Assembly: GCF_000956465.1 (NCBI RefSeq)
Contig: NZ_JYJA01000041.1
Coordinates: 62,001-126,000, forward strand
Direction: 5' to 3'
From: Microbacterium trichothecenolyticum
GTDB taxonomy: Bacteria > Actinomycetota > Actinomycetes > Actinomycetales > Microbacteriaceae
Length of the DNA stretch: 64,000 nucleotides
The notes under the pieces are model-generated. The model did not search any database. It was not told the DNA's origin and saw only the letters and a list, made by a program, of their open reading frames with translations. The translations under genes and the position numbers were made by a program. This document shows, piece after piece, positions 14,922 through 30,870 of the stretch. The number at the start of each line of letters is the position of its first letter. Position 1 is the stretch's first letter.

Positions 14922-15311
14922 TCAAGCGCCGAAGTACTGGTTGCCGAGCGCCTTGCTCTTCAGGGCGTCGAACTCGCCCTGCGAGATCGCGCCGGCGTCG
15001 AGGAGCGCCTTCGCCTGCGCGATGTCCTCTGCGGGACTCGATGAGGCGGAGGGACGGTAGTCGTCGGACTCGGCCACCACTCCCCCGCGCGCGGACTGCG
15101 CACGCGCGGCCATGCCCTTGCCGCGGGCGATGATGTAGATCAGCGCGGTGAGGAACGGCACGAAGACGAGGGCGATGATCCACAGCGCCTTGAGCCAGCC
15201 GTTGAGCGCATCGTCACGGAACAGGTCCGTGATGATCACGATCACCACGTACAGATACGCGATGAAGTAGAAGCTCCACAGCAGGAACCACCAGAAATCA
15301 CCGAACCACAT
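14922..15311 (-). CDS. SHOCT-domain membrane protein with PLDc_N-like region
   Basis: The 129-residue protein has two membrane helices (about residues 5-28 and 40-60) in a phospholipase-D N-terminal-like arrangement: F-R-D-D-A-L-N-G-W-L-K-A-L-W sits between them and P-F-L-T-A-L-I-Y-I-I-A-R-G-K-G-M closes the second. A linker leads to a C-terminal SHOCT motif, A-K-A-L-L-D-A-G-A-I-S-Q-G-E-F-D-A-L-K. No enzymatic site is present and the role is unknown. GAGAGG precedes the ATG at 15311 by about 8 bases. It follows the pyk terminator. Confidence 0.8.
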   Translation of the reverse strand: MWFGDFWWFLLWSFYFIAYLYVVIVIITDLFRDDALNGWLKALWIIALVFVPFLTALIYIIARGKGMAARAQSARGGVVAESDDYRPSASSSPAEDIAQAKALLDAGAISQGEFDALKSKALGNQYFGA

Positions 15312-15331
15312 CGGCGTCACCTCTCTCGAAA

Positions 15332-15375
15332 AACCGGACGGCTGCGACCACAGTAGTGGTCGCAGCCGTCCGGTT
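15332..15375 (-). terminator. intrinsic terminator of pyk
   Basis: A 20-bp perfect stem (15332-15351 with 15356-15375) and 4-base loop follow the pyk stop on the minus strand and are directly followed by TTTTTC. This is the only hairpin in the window with a clear T tract. Confidence 0.9.
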
Positions 15376-15385
15376 GAGGGACGTG

Positions 15386-16834
15386 TCAGTCCCGTGTCTT
15401 GTAGATCGGCGCCTTGCCGTGCACCGCGTCGCCCACCTTGTGGATGCGGATGTCGTTCGTCGAGCCGATGATTCCGGGAGGGGATCCCGAGATCACGACG
15501 ACCTTGTCGCCGACCTTCGCGAGGTCGTTCGACAGCAGGTAGTCGTCGACCTGGATGAACATCAGGTCGGTGTGCGCGACGTGCTCGACGAGCGTCGACT
15601 GCACACCCCACGTCAGCGCCATCCGACGGCGGATCGCCGGTTCGGGCGCGAAACCGATCATGGGGATGCGGGGACGCAGGCGCGACATGCGGCGCGCGGT
15701 GTCGCCCGACTCCGTGAAGATGCAGAGGAACTTCGCGTCGACGAACTCGGCGACCTCCATCGCGGCCAGCGTGATCGCGCCGCCCTGCGTGCGGGGCTTG
15801 GTCGTGAGCGGCTGGATGCGGTCCAGGCCGTGCTCCTCTGTCGACTCCACGATGCGCGCCATGGTCTCGACGACCACCACCGGGTACTTGCCGACGCTGG
15901 TCTCGCCCGAGAGCATGACCGCGTCCGCGCCGTCGAGGACCGCGTTGGCGACGTCGCTCGTCTCGGCGCGCGTGGGCACCGGGTTCTCGATCATCGACTC
16001 GAGCATCTGCGTCGCGACGATGACGGGCTTGGCCATACGACGGCAGAGCTCGACCGCGCGCTTCTGCACGATCGGCACCGCCTCGAGGGGCAGCTCGACG
16101 CCGAGGTCGCCGCGGGCGACCATGATGCCGTCGAATGCGTCGATGATCTCCTCGAGGTTGTCGACGGCCTGCGGCTTCTCGATCTTGGCGATGACAGGCA
16201 CGTGGCGCCCCTCCTCGGCCATGATGACGTGGACGCGCTGCACGTCCTTCGCGTCGCGCACGAACGACAGGGCGATGATGTCGGCGCCGGCGCGCAGACC
16301 CCAGCGGAGGTCGGCCTCGTCCTTCTCGGACAGCGCGGGGACGTTGACTGCGACGCCGGGCAGGTTGATGCCCTTGTTGTTCGAGACGGGGCCTGCGACG
16401 ATCACCTTGGTGGTGACGACCGTGCCGTCGGTCTCGACGACCTCGACGCGGACCTTGCCGTCGTCGATGAGGAGGAAATCGCCCGGCTTGACGTCGTTCG
16501 GCAGGCCCTTGAACGTCGTGCCGACGATCTCCTTGGTGCCGAGGATGTCCTCCGTGGTGATCTTGAAGATGTCGCCGACCGCCAGCTCGTGCGGTCCGTT
16601 CTCGAACTTGCCGAGGCGGATCTTCGGACCCTGCAGGTCGACGAGGATCGCGACCGCCCGTCCGGCGTCGTCGGCGGCCTTGCGTACGTTGGCGAAGTTG
16701 TTGTCGTGGACCGAGTAGTCCCCGTGGCTCAGATTGAAGCGGGCGACGTCGACGCCGGCATCGATGATCGCGCGGACCATCTCATACGACGACGTGGCGG
16801 GCCCCAGGGTGGCGACGATCTTGGCGCGTCTCAT
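15386..16834 (-). CDS. pyk: pyruvate kinase
   Basis: The 482-residue enzyme converts phosphoenolpyruvate and ADP to pyruvate and ATP. It opens R-R-A-K-I-V-A-T-L-G-P-A-T, has the substrate-binding V-A-R-F-N-L-S-H-G-D near residue 33, the catalytic Lys region V-P-V-I-A-K-I-E-K-P-Q near residue 215 and the metal-binding M-V-A-R-G-D-L-G-V-E near residue 240. M-L-S-G-E-T-S-V-G-K-Y-P follows at about 300. The C-terminal domain (340-470) is full length. GGAG lies about 11 bases before the ATG. A strong terminator follows. Lgt and pyk are also near each other in M. tuberculosis. Confidence 0.97.
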   Translation of the reverse strand: MRRAKIVATLGPATSSYEMVRAIIDAGVDVARFNLSHGDYSVHDNNFANVRKAADDAGRAVAILVDLQGPKIRLGKFENGPHELAVGDIFKITTEDILGTKEIVGTTFKGLPNDVKPGDFLLIDDGKVRVEVVETDGTVVTTKVIVAGPVSNNKGINLPGVAVNVPALSEKDEADLRWGLRAGADIIALSFVRDAKDVQRVHVIMAEEGRHVPVIAKIEKPQAVDNLEEIIDAFDGIMVARGDLGVELPLEAVPIVQKRAVELCRRMAKPVIVATQMLESMIENPVPTRAETSDVANAVLDGADAVMLSGETSVGKYPVVVVETMARIVESTEEHGLDRIQPLTTKPRTQGGAITLAAMEVAEFVDAKFLCIFTESGDTARRMSRLRPRIPMIGFAPEPAIRRRMALTWGVQSTLVEHVAHTDLMFIQVDDYLLSNDLAKVGDKVVVISGSPPGIIGSTNDIRIHKVGDAVHGKAPIYKTRD

Positions 16835-16882
16835 CCGTGGTTTTCTCCGGGTGGGTTGAAGGTGGCGAGTGCCTCGGCCAGC

Positions 16883-22949
<6,067 letters not shown>

Positions 22950-23024
22950 ACCTACCGTCCTCACGTTGATAGTCAAGATGGGACGACGTCGGCCCTGGGC
23001 GCGCTCTTCGGGGAGAGAGCTGCG

Positions 23025-23996
23025 TTACTTGTTGGCAGGAGTGCTTGTGGCGCTGACCCCTTCGGCTTCGGACGTCGGGGGTTCGCTGACGTCGACGAAG
23101 TCGTCGGTCTCCGAAGATTGTACAGCCTGTCCGGCCTTCCACTCGCGGCCGGACACATAGGGCGACGGCTCCAGGCCGGGGTGGCGGCGCTTCTGCAGGA
23201 AGAAGATCACGAGCCCGATCACTACGCCGAGGATGGCTGCCCAGACGTTGGTGCGAAGGCCCAGGAAGATGTCGCTCGGGTCGATCCGGATCGACTCCCA
23301 CACGATGCGGCCGGCGCTGTACCACACGAGGTACAGGCCGAAGAGGCGTCCCCACTGGAGCGTGAAGCGGCGACCCACCCATACGAGGAAGAGCACGCCG
23401 AGCGTGTTCCAGAGGACCTCGTAGAGGAAGGTCGGGTGGAAGAGCGTGCCCTCGGGCAGGCCGATCGGCCACGCCGGGTTCGGGTAGTCGATCTCGAGGC
23501 CCCACGGCAGGTCCGTGGGCAGGCCGAAGAGCTCCTGGTTGAACCAGTTGCCGAAACGGCCGATGGCCTGGGCGAGGAGGAGTCCGGGGGCGAGCGCGTC
23601 CGCGAAGGTCCAGAAGCGGATGCCGGTCCAGCGGCAGCCGAGCCAGGCACCGACGGCGCCGCCGATGAGCGCGCCGTAGATGGCGATGCCGCCCTCCCAG
23701 ATGAAGAGGGCCGACCAGGGGTTCGCGCCCTCGCCGAAGTAGAAGTTCCAGTGCGTGAGCACGTGGTAGATGCGAGCCGTGATGATCGCGAGCGGGACGG
23801 CGAGCAGGGCGATGTCGATGACGACCCACGGCTCCGCGCCGCGCTTCGTGAGGCGGGCGTTGGTCCACAGCACCGCGACGATGATGCCCGTGATGATGCA
23901 CAGCGCGTAGATGTGGATCCGCAGGGGGCCGATGTCGAAGTAGCTGATCGACGGGCTCGGGATGCTGGCGACGACGCTCGCGGCGGCGTTGATCAT
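23025..23996 (-). CDS. lgt: prolipoprotein diacylglyceryl transferase
   Basis: The 323-residue membrane enzyme adds diacylglycerol to the lipobox cysteine of prolipoproteins. It has about seven membrane helices. The family signature G-R-F-G-N-W-F-N-Q-E lies near residue 150, with the essential Arg, Asn and Glu, and the H-x-x-x-x-F-E-G-like region reads F-I-W-E-G-G-I-A-I-Y-G near residue 97. A charged tail of about 60 residues follows the last helix, common in actinobacteria. It lies 65 bases after trpA, as in M. tuberculosis (trpC-trpB-trpA-lgt), and gltB starts 75 bases further on. Confidence 0.95.
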   Translation of the reverse strand: MINAAASVVASIPSPSISYFDIGPLRIHIYALCIITGIIVAVLWTNARLTKRGAEPWVVIDIALLAVPLAIITARIYHVLTHWNFYFGEGANPWSALFIWEGGIAIYGALIGGAVGAWLGCRWTGIRFWTFADALAPGLLLAQAIGRFGNWFNQELFGLPTDLPWGLEIDYPNPAWPIGLPEGTLFHPTFLYEVLWNTLGVLFLVWVGRRFTLQWGRLFGLYLVWYSAGRIVWESIRIDPSDIFLGLRTNVWAAILGVVIGLVIFFLQKRRHPGLEPSPYVSGREWKAGQAVQSSETDDFVDVSEPPTSEAEGVSATSTPANK

Positions 23997-24061
23997 GGGA
24001 GAACCGTGTCCTTGCTGGATCCGTGCTGGGGGCGTCGGCGGTGGCCGCCGACGTCAGAAGT

Positions 24062-24852
24062 CTAGTTCGCGCCGCGGGCGGTGCCTGCGGCGAGGCTCTG
24101 CGCGGTCTCGGCGAGGCCCTCCAGGCCCCGCTCGCGCAGTGCGCGCACGAGCGCCGTGCCGACGATCGCGCCGTCGGCGTACTCGAGCACGCCGGCGACC
24201 TGCTCGGCGTTCGAGATGCCGATGCCGACGCACGCGTGCTCGACCCCGTGCTCGCGCAGGCGCGCGACGAGGGTGCGGGCCGCAGCATCCAACTGCGCGC
24301 GCTCCCCCGTGATGCCCATGGTCGAGACGGTGTAGACGAAGCCGGTGGAGTTCTGCGCGATGAGCTCGAGGCGCTCGTCCGTCGAGGTCGGCGCGGCGAG
24401 GAACACCCGGTCGAGGCCGGTGCGCTCGCTGGCGGCGATCCACTCCGGCGCCGCCTCTGGCGTGATGTCGGGCGTGATGAGGCCCGCTCCGCCGGCGGCG
24501 AGCAGGTCGTCGGCGTAGCGGTCGACGCCGTACTGCAGCACCGGGTTCCAGTAGGTCATGACGAGCACCGGCACGTCGACGCGGCGCGTGATCTCGCGCA
24601 CCGCCGTGAACGTGTCGCGCAGGCGGAACCCGCCCGCGAGGGCGGTCTGGGTCGCCTCCTGGATGACCGTGCCGTCCATCACGGGGTCGGAGTAGGGCGG
24701 CCCGAGCTCGAGGATGTCGGCGCCGTTCTCGGCCAGTGCGACCGCGGCGTCGATGCTCGTCTGGAGGTCGGGGAAGCCGAGCGGCAGGTAGCCGACGAAC
24801 GCGCCGCGCCCCTCGGCACGGGCGGCGTCGATCGCCGCGGCGACGCGTGAGG

Positions 24853-24856
<4 letters not shown>
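24062..24856 (-). CDS. trpA: tryptophan synthase alpha chain
   Basis: The 264-residue TIM-barrel enzyme cleaves indole-3-glycerol phosphate to indole and glyceraldehyde 3-phosphate. The signature L-E-L-G-P-P-Y-S-D-P-V-M-D-G is near residue 50, where the catalytic Glu and Asp stand, and the phosphate loop G-I-G-I-S-N-A-E-Q is near residue 212. I chose the GTG at 24856 because it overlaps the trpB stop as GTGA and gives the normal family length. The longer upstream frame lies inside trpB. Confidence 0.96.
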
Positions 24857-26114
<1,258 letters not shown>

Positions 26115-26118
<4 letters not shown>

Positions 26119-26891
26119 GCGCCTGCCTCCAGGAATGCACGCAGGGTGGATACGGGATCGTTCGTGACGAGCGCCTCGCCCACGAGCACCACGTCTGCGC
26201 CGTCGCGGCGGTAGTGGGCGACGTCGGCAGGCGCCAGCACGGCGGACTCGGCGATCTTGATCGCCCCCGCCGGGATGCGCTCGGCGAGGCGACCGAAGAG
26301 GTCGCGGTCGAGCTGGAAGGTGGACAGGTCGCGCGCGTTGACGCCGATGAGCTGCGCCCCGAGGTCCACGGCGCGGTCGACCTCGTCGGCCGAGTGCGTC
26401 TCGACGAGCGCCGTCATTCCCAGCTCACGCGTGAATGCGTAGAGGCGAGCGAGCACGTCCTGGTCGAGCGCGGCGACGATGAGCAGGACCAGGTCGGCGC
26501 CGGATGCGCGGGCCTCCAGCACCTGGTACTCGGTCGCGATGAAGTCCTTGCGCAGGACCGGCAGCGTGACCGCGGCCTTCACCGCCTCGAGGTCGGCGAG
26601 GCTGCCCTTGAACTTCCGCCCCTCGGTGAGGACGGAGATCGCCGACGCGCCGCCCTCTTCGTAGCGACGGGCCTGGAGCGCCGGGTCCGGGATGGCGGCG
26701 AGGTCGCCGCGCGACGGGCTCGCACGCTTGACCTCGGCGATGATCTTGACGCGGTCGGAAGGGGCGAGCGCGGCGAGGACGTCGAGAGCGGGACGCTGCG
26801 CGAGGGCTGCGGACTCGACCTCTGCCAGGGGACGCACCGAGGCGCGTCCCTCCGCATCCTCCACCGCGCCGGCCGTGAGGTCGGCGAGCAT
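26115..26891 (-). CDS. trpC: indole-3-glycerol phosphate synthase
   Basis: The 258-residue TIM barrel carries the family motif I-I-A-E-V-K-R-A-S-P-S-R-G (catalytic Lys near residue 53), L-R-K-D-F-I near 112 and the phosphate-binding I-A-E-S-A-V near 213. It converts carboxyphenylamino-deoxyribulose phosphate to indole-3-glycerol phosphate. It starts 2 bases after the HGxxPAAW gene and overlaps trpB by 4 bases. Confidence 0.96.
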
Positions 26892-26893
26892 GC

Positions 26894-27124
26894 TCAGTGC
26901 TCTTTCGCCGCGACCTTGGAGCCGCCCACGCCGTAGCCGGCGCGCTTCATGATCCAGCCCACGAGGAGTCCGATGACCAGGAGGCCGGCCGACGCCCAGA
27001 CGAAGATCGGCATGTCGAGGAAGAAGAAGAAGGTGCCGATCGAGACCGCGATGAGCATGATCACGACGGCAGTCCAGGCTGCGGGCGAGTGTCCGTGGCC
27101 GGGGTCGCCGATGTTGTTGCTCAT
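26894..27124 (-). CDS. HGxxPAAW-motif small membrane protein
   Basis: The 76-residue protein has the motif H-G-H-S-P-A-A-W at residues 10-17 and two hydrophobic segments (about 19-38 and 41-62). This small family is almost always found between the Trp-associated membrane protein and trpC in actinobacteria, and its function is unknown. It lies 2 bases upstream of trpC and 46 bases downstream of the previous gene, so it is part of the trp operon. Confidence 0.85.
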   Translation of the reverse strand: MSNNIGDPGHGHSPAAWTAVVIMLIAVSIGTFFFFLDMPIFVWASAGLLVIGLLVGWIMKRAGYGVGGSKVAAKEH

Positions 27125-27170
27125 GCGTGTCTCCTCGTGGAACCTGGGCGGGATGCCGCCAGTCTAGCGG

Positions 27171-27806
27171 TCAGGCGGTCGGATCCTCGCCACGCGACAG
27201 GTCGTCCCAGTTGTCGATGGCGCGCGATCCGGCAGCGTCGTGGGGGCGCGGGCCGTCGCCGGCGCGCGCGGGGGAACCGGCGGCCGGGGCGGCCTTCGCG
27301 GCCTCGTCCGTGCGGTAGCGGCGACCGGTGCGCGACCAGGCGTGCGCTGTCGCGAGCACGAAGACACCGGCCGCGATCAGCACCACCCAGACGACCAGGG
27401 TCACCACCGGCCACGCGGTCGCATCGATGGACGCGACGAGCTTCGCGACGGAGGCCTCCCCCGCGATGCCGGTGGATTCGGTGACGACCGAGGCGACGGC
27501 GGAGACCGGGTGCTCGAACACGACGCGGGCAGTGAGCCAGGCGAGGACGGCGCCGATGAAGAACGCCAGTGCGCCGAAGACGTAGCGCAGCACCAGCCCG
27601 ACGATCGACAGTGCGGCACCGAGGGCGAGCACAGCGAGGCTGAGAGGCGCCAGCACCGGCACCGCGGAGGCGCCGGGCACCTCGAGCGTGTGGTGGGCGG
27701 CGTCCTGGAGCTCGACCGTCAGCCATGTCTGGGTCGACGAGATCACGCCCAGCGCCCCGCACAGCACCGCCACGACGACGGAGAGCAGTCGCGCCCTGCG
27801 GTTCAC
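27171..27806 (-). CDS. Trp biosynthesis-associated membrane protein (Trp_oprn_chp family)
   Basis: The 211-residue protein has four membrane helices within the first 150 residues and a polar, Ala/Asp/Arg-rich cytoplasmic tail. The short W-L-T-V-E-L segment after helix 1 is typical of the Trp_oprn_chp family (M. tuberculosis Rv1610). These proteins are always tied to trp genes; no activity is established. I chose the GTG at 27806 because it overlaps the hisI stop as GTGA. In M. tuberculosis trpE lies directly upstream, whereas here hisI does. Confidence 0.85.
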   Translation of the reverse strand: MNRRARLLSVVVAVLCGALGVISSTQTWLTVELQDAAHHTLEVPGASAVPVLAPLSLAVLALGAALSIVGLVLRYVFGALAFFIGAVLAWLTARVVFEHPVSAVASVVTESTGIAGEASVAKLVASIDATAWPVVTLVVWVVLIAAGVFVLATAHAWSRTGRRYRTDEAAKAAPAAGSPARAGDGPRPHDAAGSRAIDNWDDLSRGEDPTA

Positions 27807-28168
27807 GCGTCCGGCTCCGGGCCACGCACGGCGCCGAGGTCGCGGCCGTCGAAGCACGTGCGGGTGCCGGTGTGGCATGCGGCGCCGATCTGCTCGACCT
27901 CGACGAGGATCGTGTCGCCGTCGCAGTCGAGGCTCGCTCCGCGGACCAGCTGGATGTGGCCGGACGTATCGCCCTTGCGCCAGTACTCCTGGCGCGAGCG
28001 CGACCAGAAGGTGACGCGGCCCTCGGTGAGCGTGCGACGCAGGGCCTCGGCATCCATCCATCCGAGCATGAGCACCTCGCGGGTGTCCCACTGCTGGATG
28101 ACCGCGGCGACCAGGCCGTCGGCGTTGAAGGTCACGCGCGCGATGCGTTCGTCGAGCGTCCCGGTCAT
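27803..28168 (-). CDS. hisI: phosphoribosyl-AMP cyclohydrolase
   Basis: The 121-residue zinc enzyme opens the adenine ring of phosphoribosyl-AMP. Its motifs are W-D-T-R-E-V-L-M-L-G-W-M-D near residue 27, F-W-S-R-S-R-Q-E-Y-W-R-K-G near 54 and the metal-binding D-C-D-G-D-T with C-H-T-G-T-R-T-C near the end. It is a stand-alone HisI; the HisE activity is encoded separately at 29839. It overlaps hisF and the next gene by 4 bases each. Confidence 0.96.
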   Translation of the reverse strand: MTGTLDERIARVTFNADGLVAAVIQQWDTREVLMLGWMDAEALRRTLTEGRVTFWSRSRQEYWRKGDTSGHIQLVRGASLDCDGDTILVEVEQIGAACHTGTRTCFDGRDLGAVRGPEPDA

Positions 28169-28953
28169 GCGGCCACCTCCCGGACGGCGATCCCTTCGGC
28201 GCGCATGGCGGCCTTCACGTCGCCGACGGTGAGCTGGCCGGAGTGGAAGACGGATGCTGCGAGCACGGCGTCCGCGCCGGCCTCGATGGCAGGGCCGAAG
28301 TCCTCTGCGCGGCCGGCGCCACCCGACGCGATGACGGGGACGCTCGCCACCTCGCGCATCAGGGAGACGAGTTCGAGATCGAAACCCTGCTTGGTGCCGT
28401 CGGCGTCGATCGAGTTCACCAGGAGCTCCCCCGCACCGCGTTCGATCGCCTCGCGCGCCCACTCGAGCGCGTCGAGGGTCGTCTCGGTGCGGCCGCCGTG
28501 CGTGGTGACGACGAAGCCGGACGGGATGCGCTCGCTGAGCTGCGACGAAGCCCGCTTGACGTCGAGCGAGAGCACGAGCACCTGAGCGCCGAAGCGGTCG
28601 GCGATCTCGTCCAGGAGCGCCGGGCGGGCGATCGCCGCCGAGTTGACGCCGATCTTGTCGGCGCCGACCGACAGCAGGCGGGCGACGTCGTCGGCCGAGC
28701 GGACTCCCCCGCCCACGGTGAGCGGGATGAAGACCTCTTCGGCGGTGCGCCGGACGACGTCGTAGGTCGTCGAGCGCTCATCGACCGTCGCCGTGACGTC
28801 GAGGAAGGTGATCTCGTCGGCGCCCTGGCGGAAGTACTCGCGTGCCAGTTCGACCGGGTCTCCCATGTCGCGCAGGTTCTGGAAGTTCACGCCCTTGACG
28901 ACGCGCCCTGCGGCGACGTCGAGGCACGGGATGACGCGGCAGACCAGGCTCAT
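28165..28953 (-). CDS. hisF: imidazole glycerol phosphate synthase, cyclase subunit
   Basis: The 262-residue TIM barrel makes imidazole glycerol phosphate and AICAR with HisH (not in the window). It has the opening R-V-I-P-C-L-D-V-A-A-G-R-V-V-K-G-V with the first catalytic Asp, L-T-V-G-G-G-V-R near residue 78, and the second catalytic Asp in N-S-I-D-A-D-G-T-K near 170. The start shares one base with the hisG stop (TGATG). Confidence 0.97.
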   Translation of the reverse strand: MSLVCRVIPCLDVAAGRVVKGVNFQNLRDMGDPVELAREYFRQGADEITFLDVTATVDERSTTYDVVRRTAEEVFIPLTVGGGVRSADDVARLLSVGADKIGVNSAAIARPALLDEIADRFGAQVLVLSLDVKRASSQLSERIPSGFVVTTHGGRTETTLDALEWAREAIERGAGELLVNSIDADGTKQGFDLELVSLMREVASVPVIASGGAGRAEDFGPAIEAGADAVLAASVFHSGQLTVGDVKAAMRAEGIAVREVAA

Positions 28954-29795
28954 CAGAGTCTCGCGTTGTGGATCGCGGTGACCAGGATCGCGCGGGCGCC
29001 GATCGCATACAGCGCGTCCATGACCTGGTTCACGCCCTTGCGGGCCACCATCACGCGCACGGCCACCCACGCAGGGTCGCGCAGCGGCGCGATCGTCGGC
29101 GACTCGATGCCCGGGGCGATCTTGACCGCGTCGTCGACGAGGTCGGCCGGCAGGTCGTAGTCGACCATGACGTAGCGGCGGGCGACCATGACGCCCCGCA
29201 GGCGCCGCAGCAACGTGTCGGTTCCCTCCGCCTGTGTCGGCGAGGTGATCAGCACCGCCTCGGACTGCAGCAGCACCGGGCCGAAGATCTCGAGGCCGGC
29301 CTGGCGCAGCGTGGTGCCGGTCGACACGACGTCGGCGACGGCGTCCGCCACCCCGAGGCGCACGGCGGACTCGACCGCTCCGTCCAGCGGCACCAGGTCG
29401 ACGGCCACGCCGTGCTCGTCGAGGAAGGCGTCGACGAGGCCGGGGTAGGCGGTCGCGACCCGCGCGCCCTGGAGGTCCTGGACGGACGTGAAGCGTCCGG
29501 GAGGACCCGCGAAGCGGAACGTCGAGTCGCCGAAGCCGAGAGCCTCGATCTCGCGGGCGCCCGGCATGCGGGCGTCGAGCAGCAGGTCGCGTCCGGTGAT
29601 GCCGACGTCCAGTGCGCCGGATCCGACGTACGTGGCGATGTCTTTCGGACGGAGGTAGAAGAACTCGACCTCGTTCTGAGGGTCGATGACGTGGAGGTCC
29701 TTGGGGTCGCGGCGACCGATGTAGCCCGCCTCGTGAAGCATCTCAGAGGCGGTCTCGGCGAGCGAGCCCTTGTTCGGCACGGCGATTCGCAGCAT
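28953..29795 (-). CDS. hisG: ATP phosphoribosyltransferase (long form)
   Basis: The 280-residue enzyme commits ATP and PRPP to histidine synthesis. It begins L-R-I-A-V-P-N-K-G-S-L-A-E-T-A and has G-A-L-D-V-G-I-T-G-R-D near residue 65. The PRPP loop is in D-V-V-S-T-G-T-T-L near residue 160. The C-terminal ACT-like regulatory domain (about 205-280) is present, so it is the long HisG that senses histidine directly and needs no HisZ. It follows hisE after 43 bases. Confidence 0.96.
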   Translation of the reverse strand: MLRIAVPNKGSLAETASEMLHEAGYIGRRDPKDLHVIDPQNEVEFFYLRPKDIATYVGSGALDVGITGRDLLLDARMPGAREIEALGFGDSTFRFAGPPGRFTSVQDLQGARVATAYPGLVDAFLDEHGVAVDLVPLDGAVESAVRLGVADAVADVVSTGTTLRQAGLEIFGPVLLQSEAVLITSPTQAEGTDTLLRRLRGVMVARRYVMVDYDLPADLVDDAVKIAPGIESPTIAPLRDPAWVAVRVMVARKGVNQVMDALYAIGARAILVTAIHNARL

Positions 29796-29838
29796 GGCAG
29801 CGGGGCTTTCGGGTTCGAGGACGGGTGGGGACTCGCGC

Positions 29839-30105
29839 TCAGAGATGTCGGTAGACGTCCTCGAGGCTCAGCCCCTTCGCGAGCATCAGCACCTGCAGGT
29901 GGTACAGCAGCTGCGAGATCTCCTCGGCTGCGGCATCCGTCGATTCGTACTCGGCCGCCATCCAGACCTCGGCCGCCTCCTCCACGATCTTCTTGCCGAT
30001 CGCGTGGACGCCCGCGTCCAGCTGTGCCACGGTTCCCGATCCCTCGGGGCGCTCAGCCGCTTTCGCGGCGAGCTCGGCGTACAGCGTGTCGAACGTCTTC
30101 ACCAT
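29839..30105 (-). CDS. hisE: phosphoribosyl-ATP diphosphatase
   Basis: The 88-residue all-helical protein removes pyrophosphate from phosphoribosyl-ATP. The MazG-like metal site is in K-K-I-V-E-E-A-A-E-V near residue 38 and E-E-I-S-Q-L-L-Y-H near 62. It is the first gene of the hisE-hisG-hisF-hisI-trp run. The start may be the ATG at 30105 or the next codon, GTG at 30102, which lies 6 bases after TACCCT and would fit a leaderless transcript. Confidence 0.94.
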   Translation of the reverse strand: MVKTFDTLYAELAAKAAERPEGSGTVAQLDAGVHAIGKKIVEEAAEVWMAAEYESTDAAAEEISQLLYHLQVLMLAKGLSLEDVYRHL

Positions 30106-30108
30106 GCC

Positions 30109-30114
30109 AGGGTA
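30109..30114 (-). promoter_or_regulatory. -10 box of the his-trp operon promoter
   Basis: TACCCT on the minus strand ends 6 bases before the in-frame GTG at 30102. No ribosome-binding site lies before either start. No leader peptide with His or Trp codons can fit, so attenuation at this end is unlikely. Confidence 0.45.
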
Positions 30115-30154
30115 TCGAACCGAGCGGATGCCTCGGCGCCGCGTGACGCGACGG

Positions 30155-30850
30155 TCAGTGGATGTGGTGCTCGGCGGCGGACGCGCGAAGGCCCGCGATG
30201 GCGTTCGACGGGTCGCCCGCACCGAACACGGCCGAGCCCGCGACGAACGTGTCGGCGCCCGCCTCGGCGGCCTGCGCGATCGTCGACTCGCCGATGCCGC
30301 CGTCGACCTGGAGCCACACCGACGACCCGCGCCTGCGGGCCTCGTCGGTCAGGCGACGCAGCTTCGGCATGGTCTCGGGCATGAACGACTGGCCGCCGAA
30401 GCCCGGCTCGACCGTCATCACGAGGATCTGGTCGAAGTCGTCGAGGAGGTCGAACAGGCCCTCCACAGGGGTCGCGGGCTTGACCGCGACGCCGGCGCGT
30501 GCGCCGATGTCGCGCAGCCGTCGGGCGAGCGCGACCGGCTCGGTCGCCGCCTCGAGGTGGAATGTTACGGATGCCGCCCCGAGCTCGGCGTAGCCGGGTG
30601 CCCAGCGGTCGGGGTCGGAGATCATGAGGTGCACGTCGAGGGGCACGGGGCTCGTCGCCTGGATCCGCTCGACCATCTGCGGGCCGAACGTGAGGTTGGG
30701 CACGAAGTGGTTGTCCATGACGTCCACATGGACGAAGTCGGCCGTCGCGATGCGGGCGAGTTCGGCCTGCATGTTCACGAAGTCGGCGGCCAGGATGCTG
30801 GGATTGATGCGGATGCCCCTCTGGCGGGCGGCGTCGTCGATCGGTGGCAC
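30155..30850 (-). CDS. rpe: ribulose-phosphate 3-epimerase
   Basis: The 231-residue TIM barrel interconverts ribulose 5-phosphate and xylulose 5-phosphate. It has I-N-P-S-I-L-A-A-D near residue 15, the metal ligands and catalytic Asp in H-V-D-V-M-D-N-H-F-V-P-N near 40, D-V-H-L-M-I near 72, and the second catalytic Asp in L-Q-V-D-G-G-I near 182. V-E-P-G-F-G-G-Q-S-F is near 150. The GTG at 30850 is 6 bases after CATAAT on the minus strand. It is back to back with glsA. Confidence 0.97.
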   Translation of the reverse strand: MPPIDDAARQRGIRINPSILAADFVNMQAELARIATADFVHVDVMDNHFVPNLTFGPQMVERIQATSPVPLDVHLMISDPDRWAPGYAELGAASVTFHLEAATEPVALARRLRDIGARAGVAVKPATPVEGLFDLLDDFDQILVMTVEPGFGGQSFMPETMPKLRRLTDEARRRGSSVWLQVDGGIGESTIAQAAEAGADTFVAGSAVFGAGDPSNAIAGLRASAAEHHIH

Positions 30851-30856
30851 GCGTCC

Positions 30857-30864
30857 ATTATGGT
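30857..30864. promoter_or_regulatory. overlapping -10 boxes of rpe and glsA
   Basis: On the plus strand TATGGT (30859-30864) ends 6 bases before the glsA GTG. On the minus strand CATAAT (30862-30857) ends 6 bases before the rpe GTG. The two boxes share four base pairs within the 20-bp gap, so the genes appear to have face-to-face leaderless promoters that RNA polymerase cannot use at the same time. Confidence 0.5.
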
Positions 30865-30870
30865 CGAGCC

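Noticed and set aside
30100..30160. His or Trp attenuator before the his-trp operon
   Set aside because: Only 49 bases separate rpe and hisE, with no leader peptide rich in His or Trp codons.
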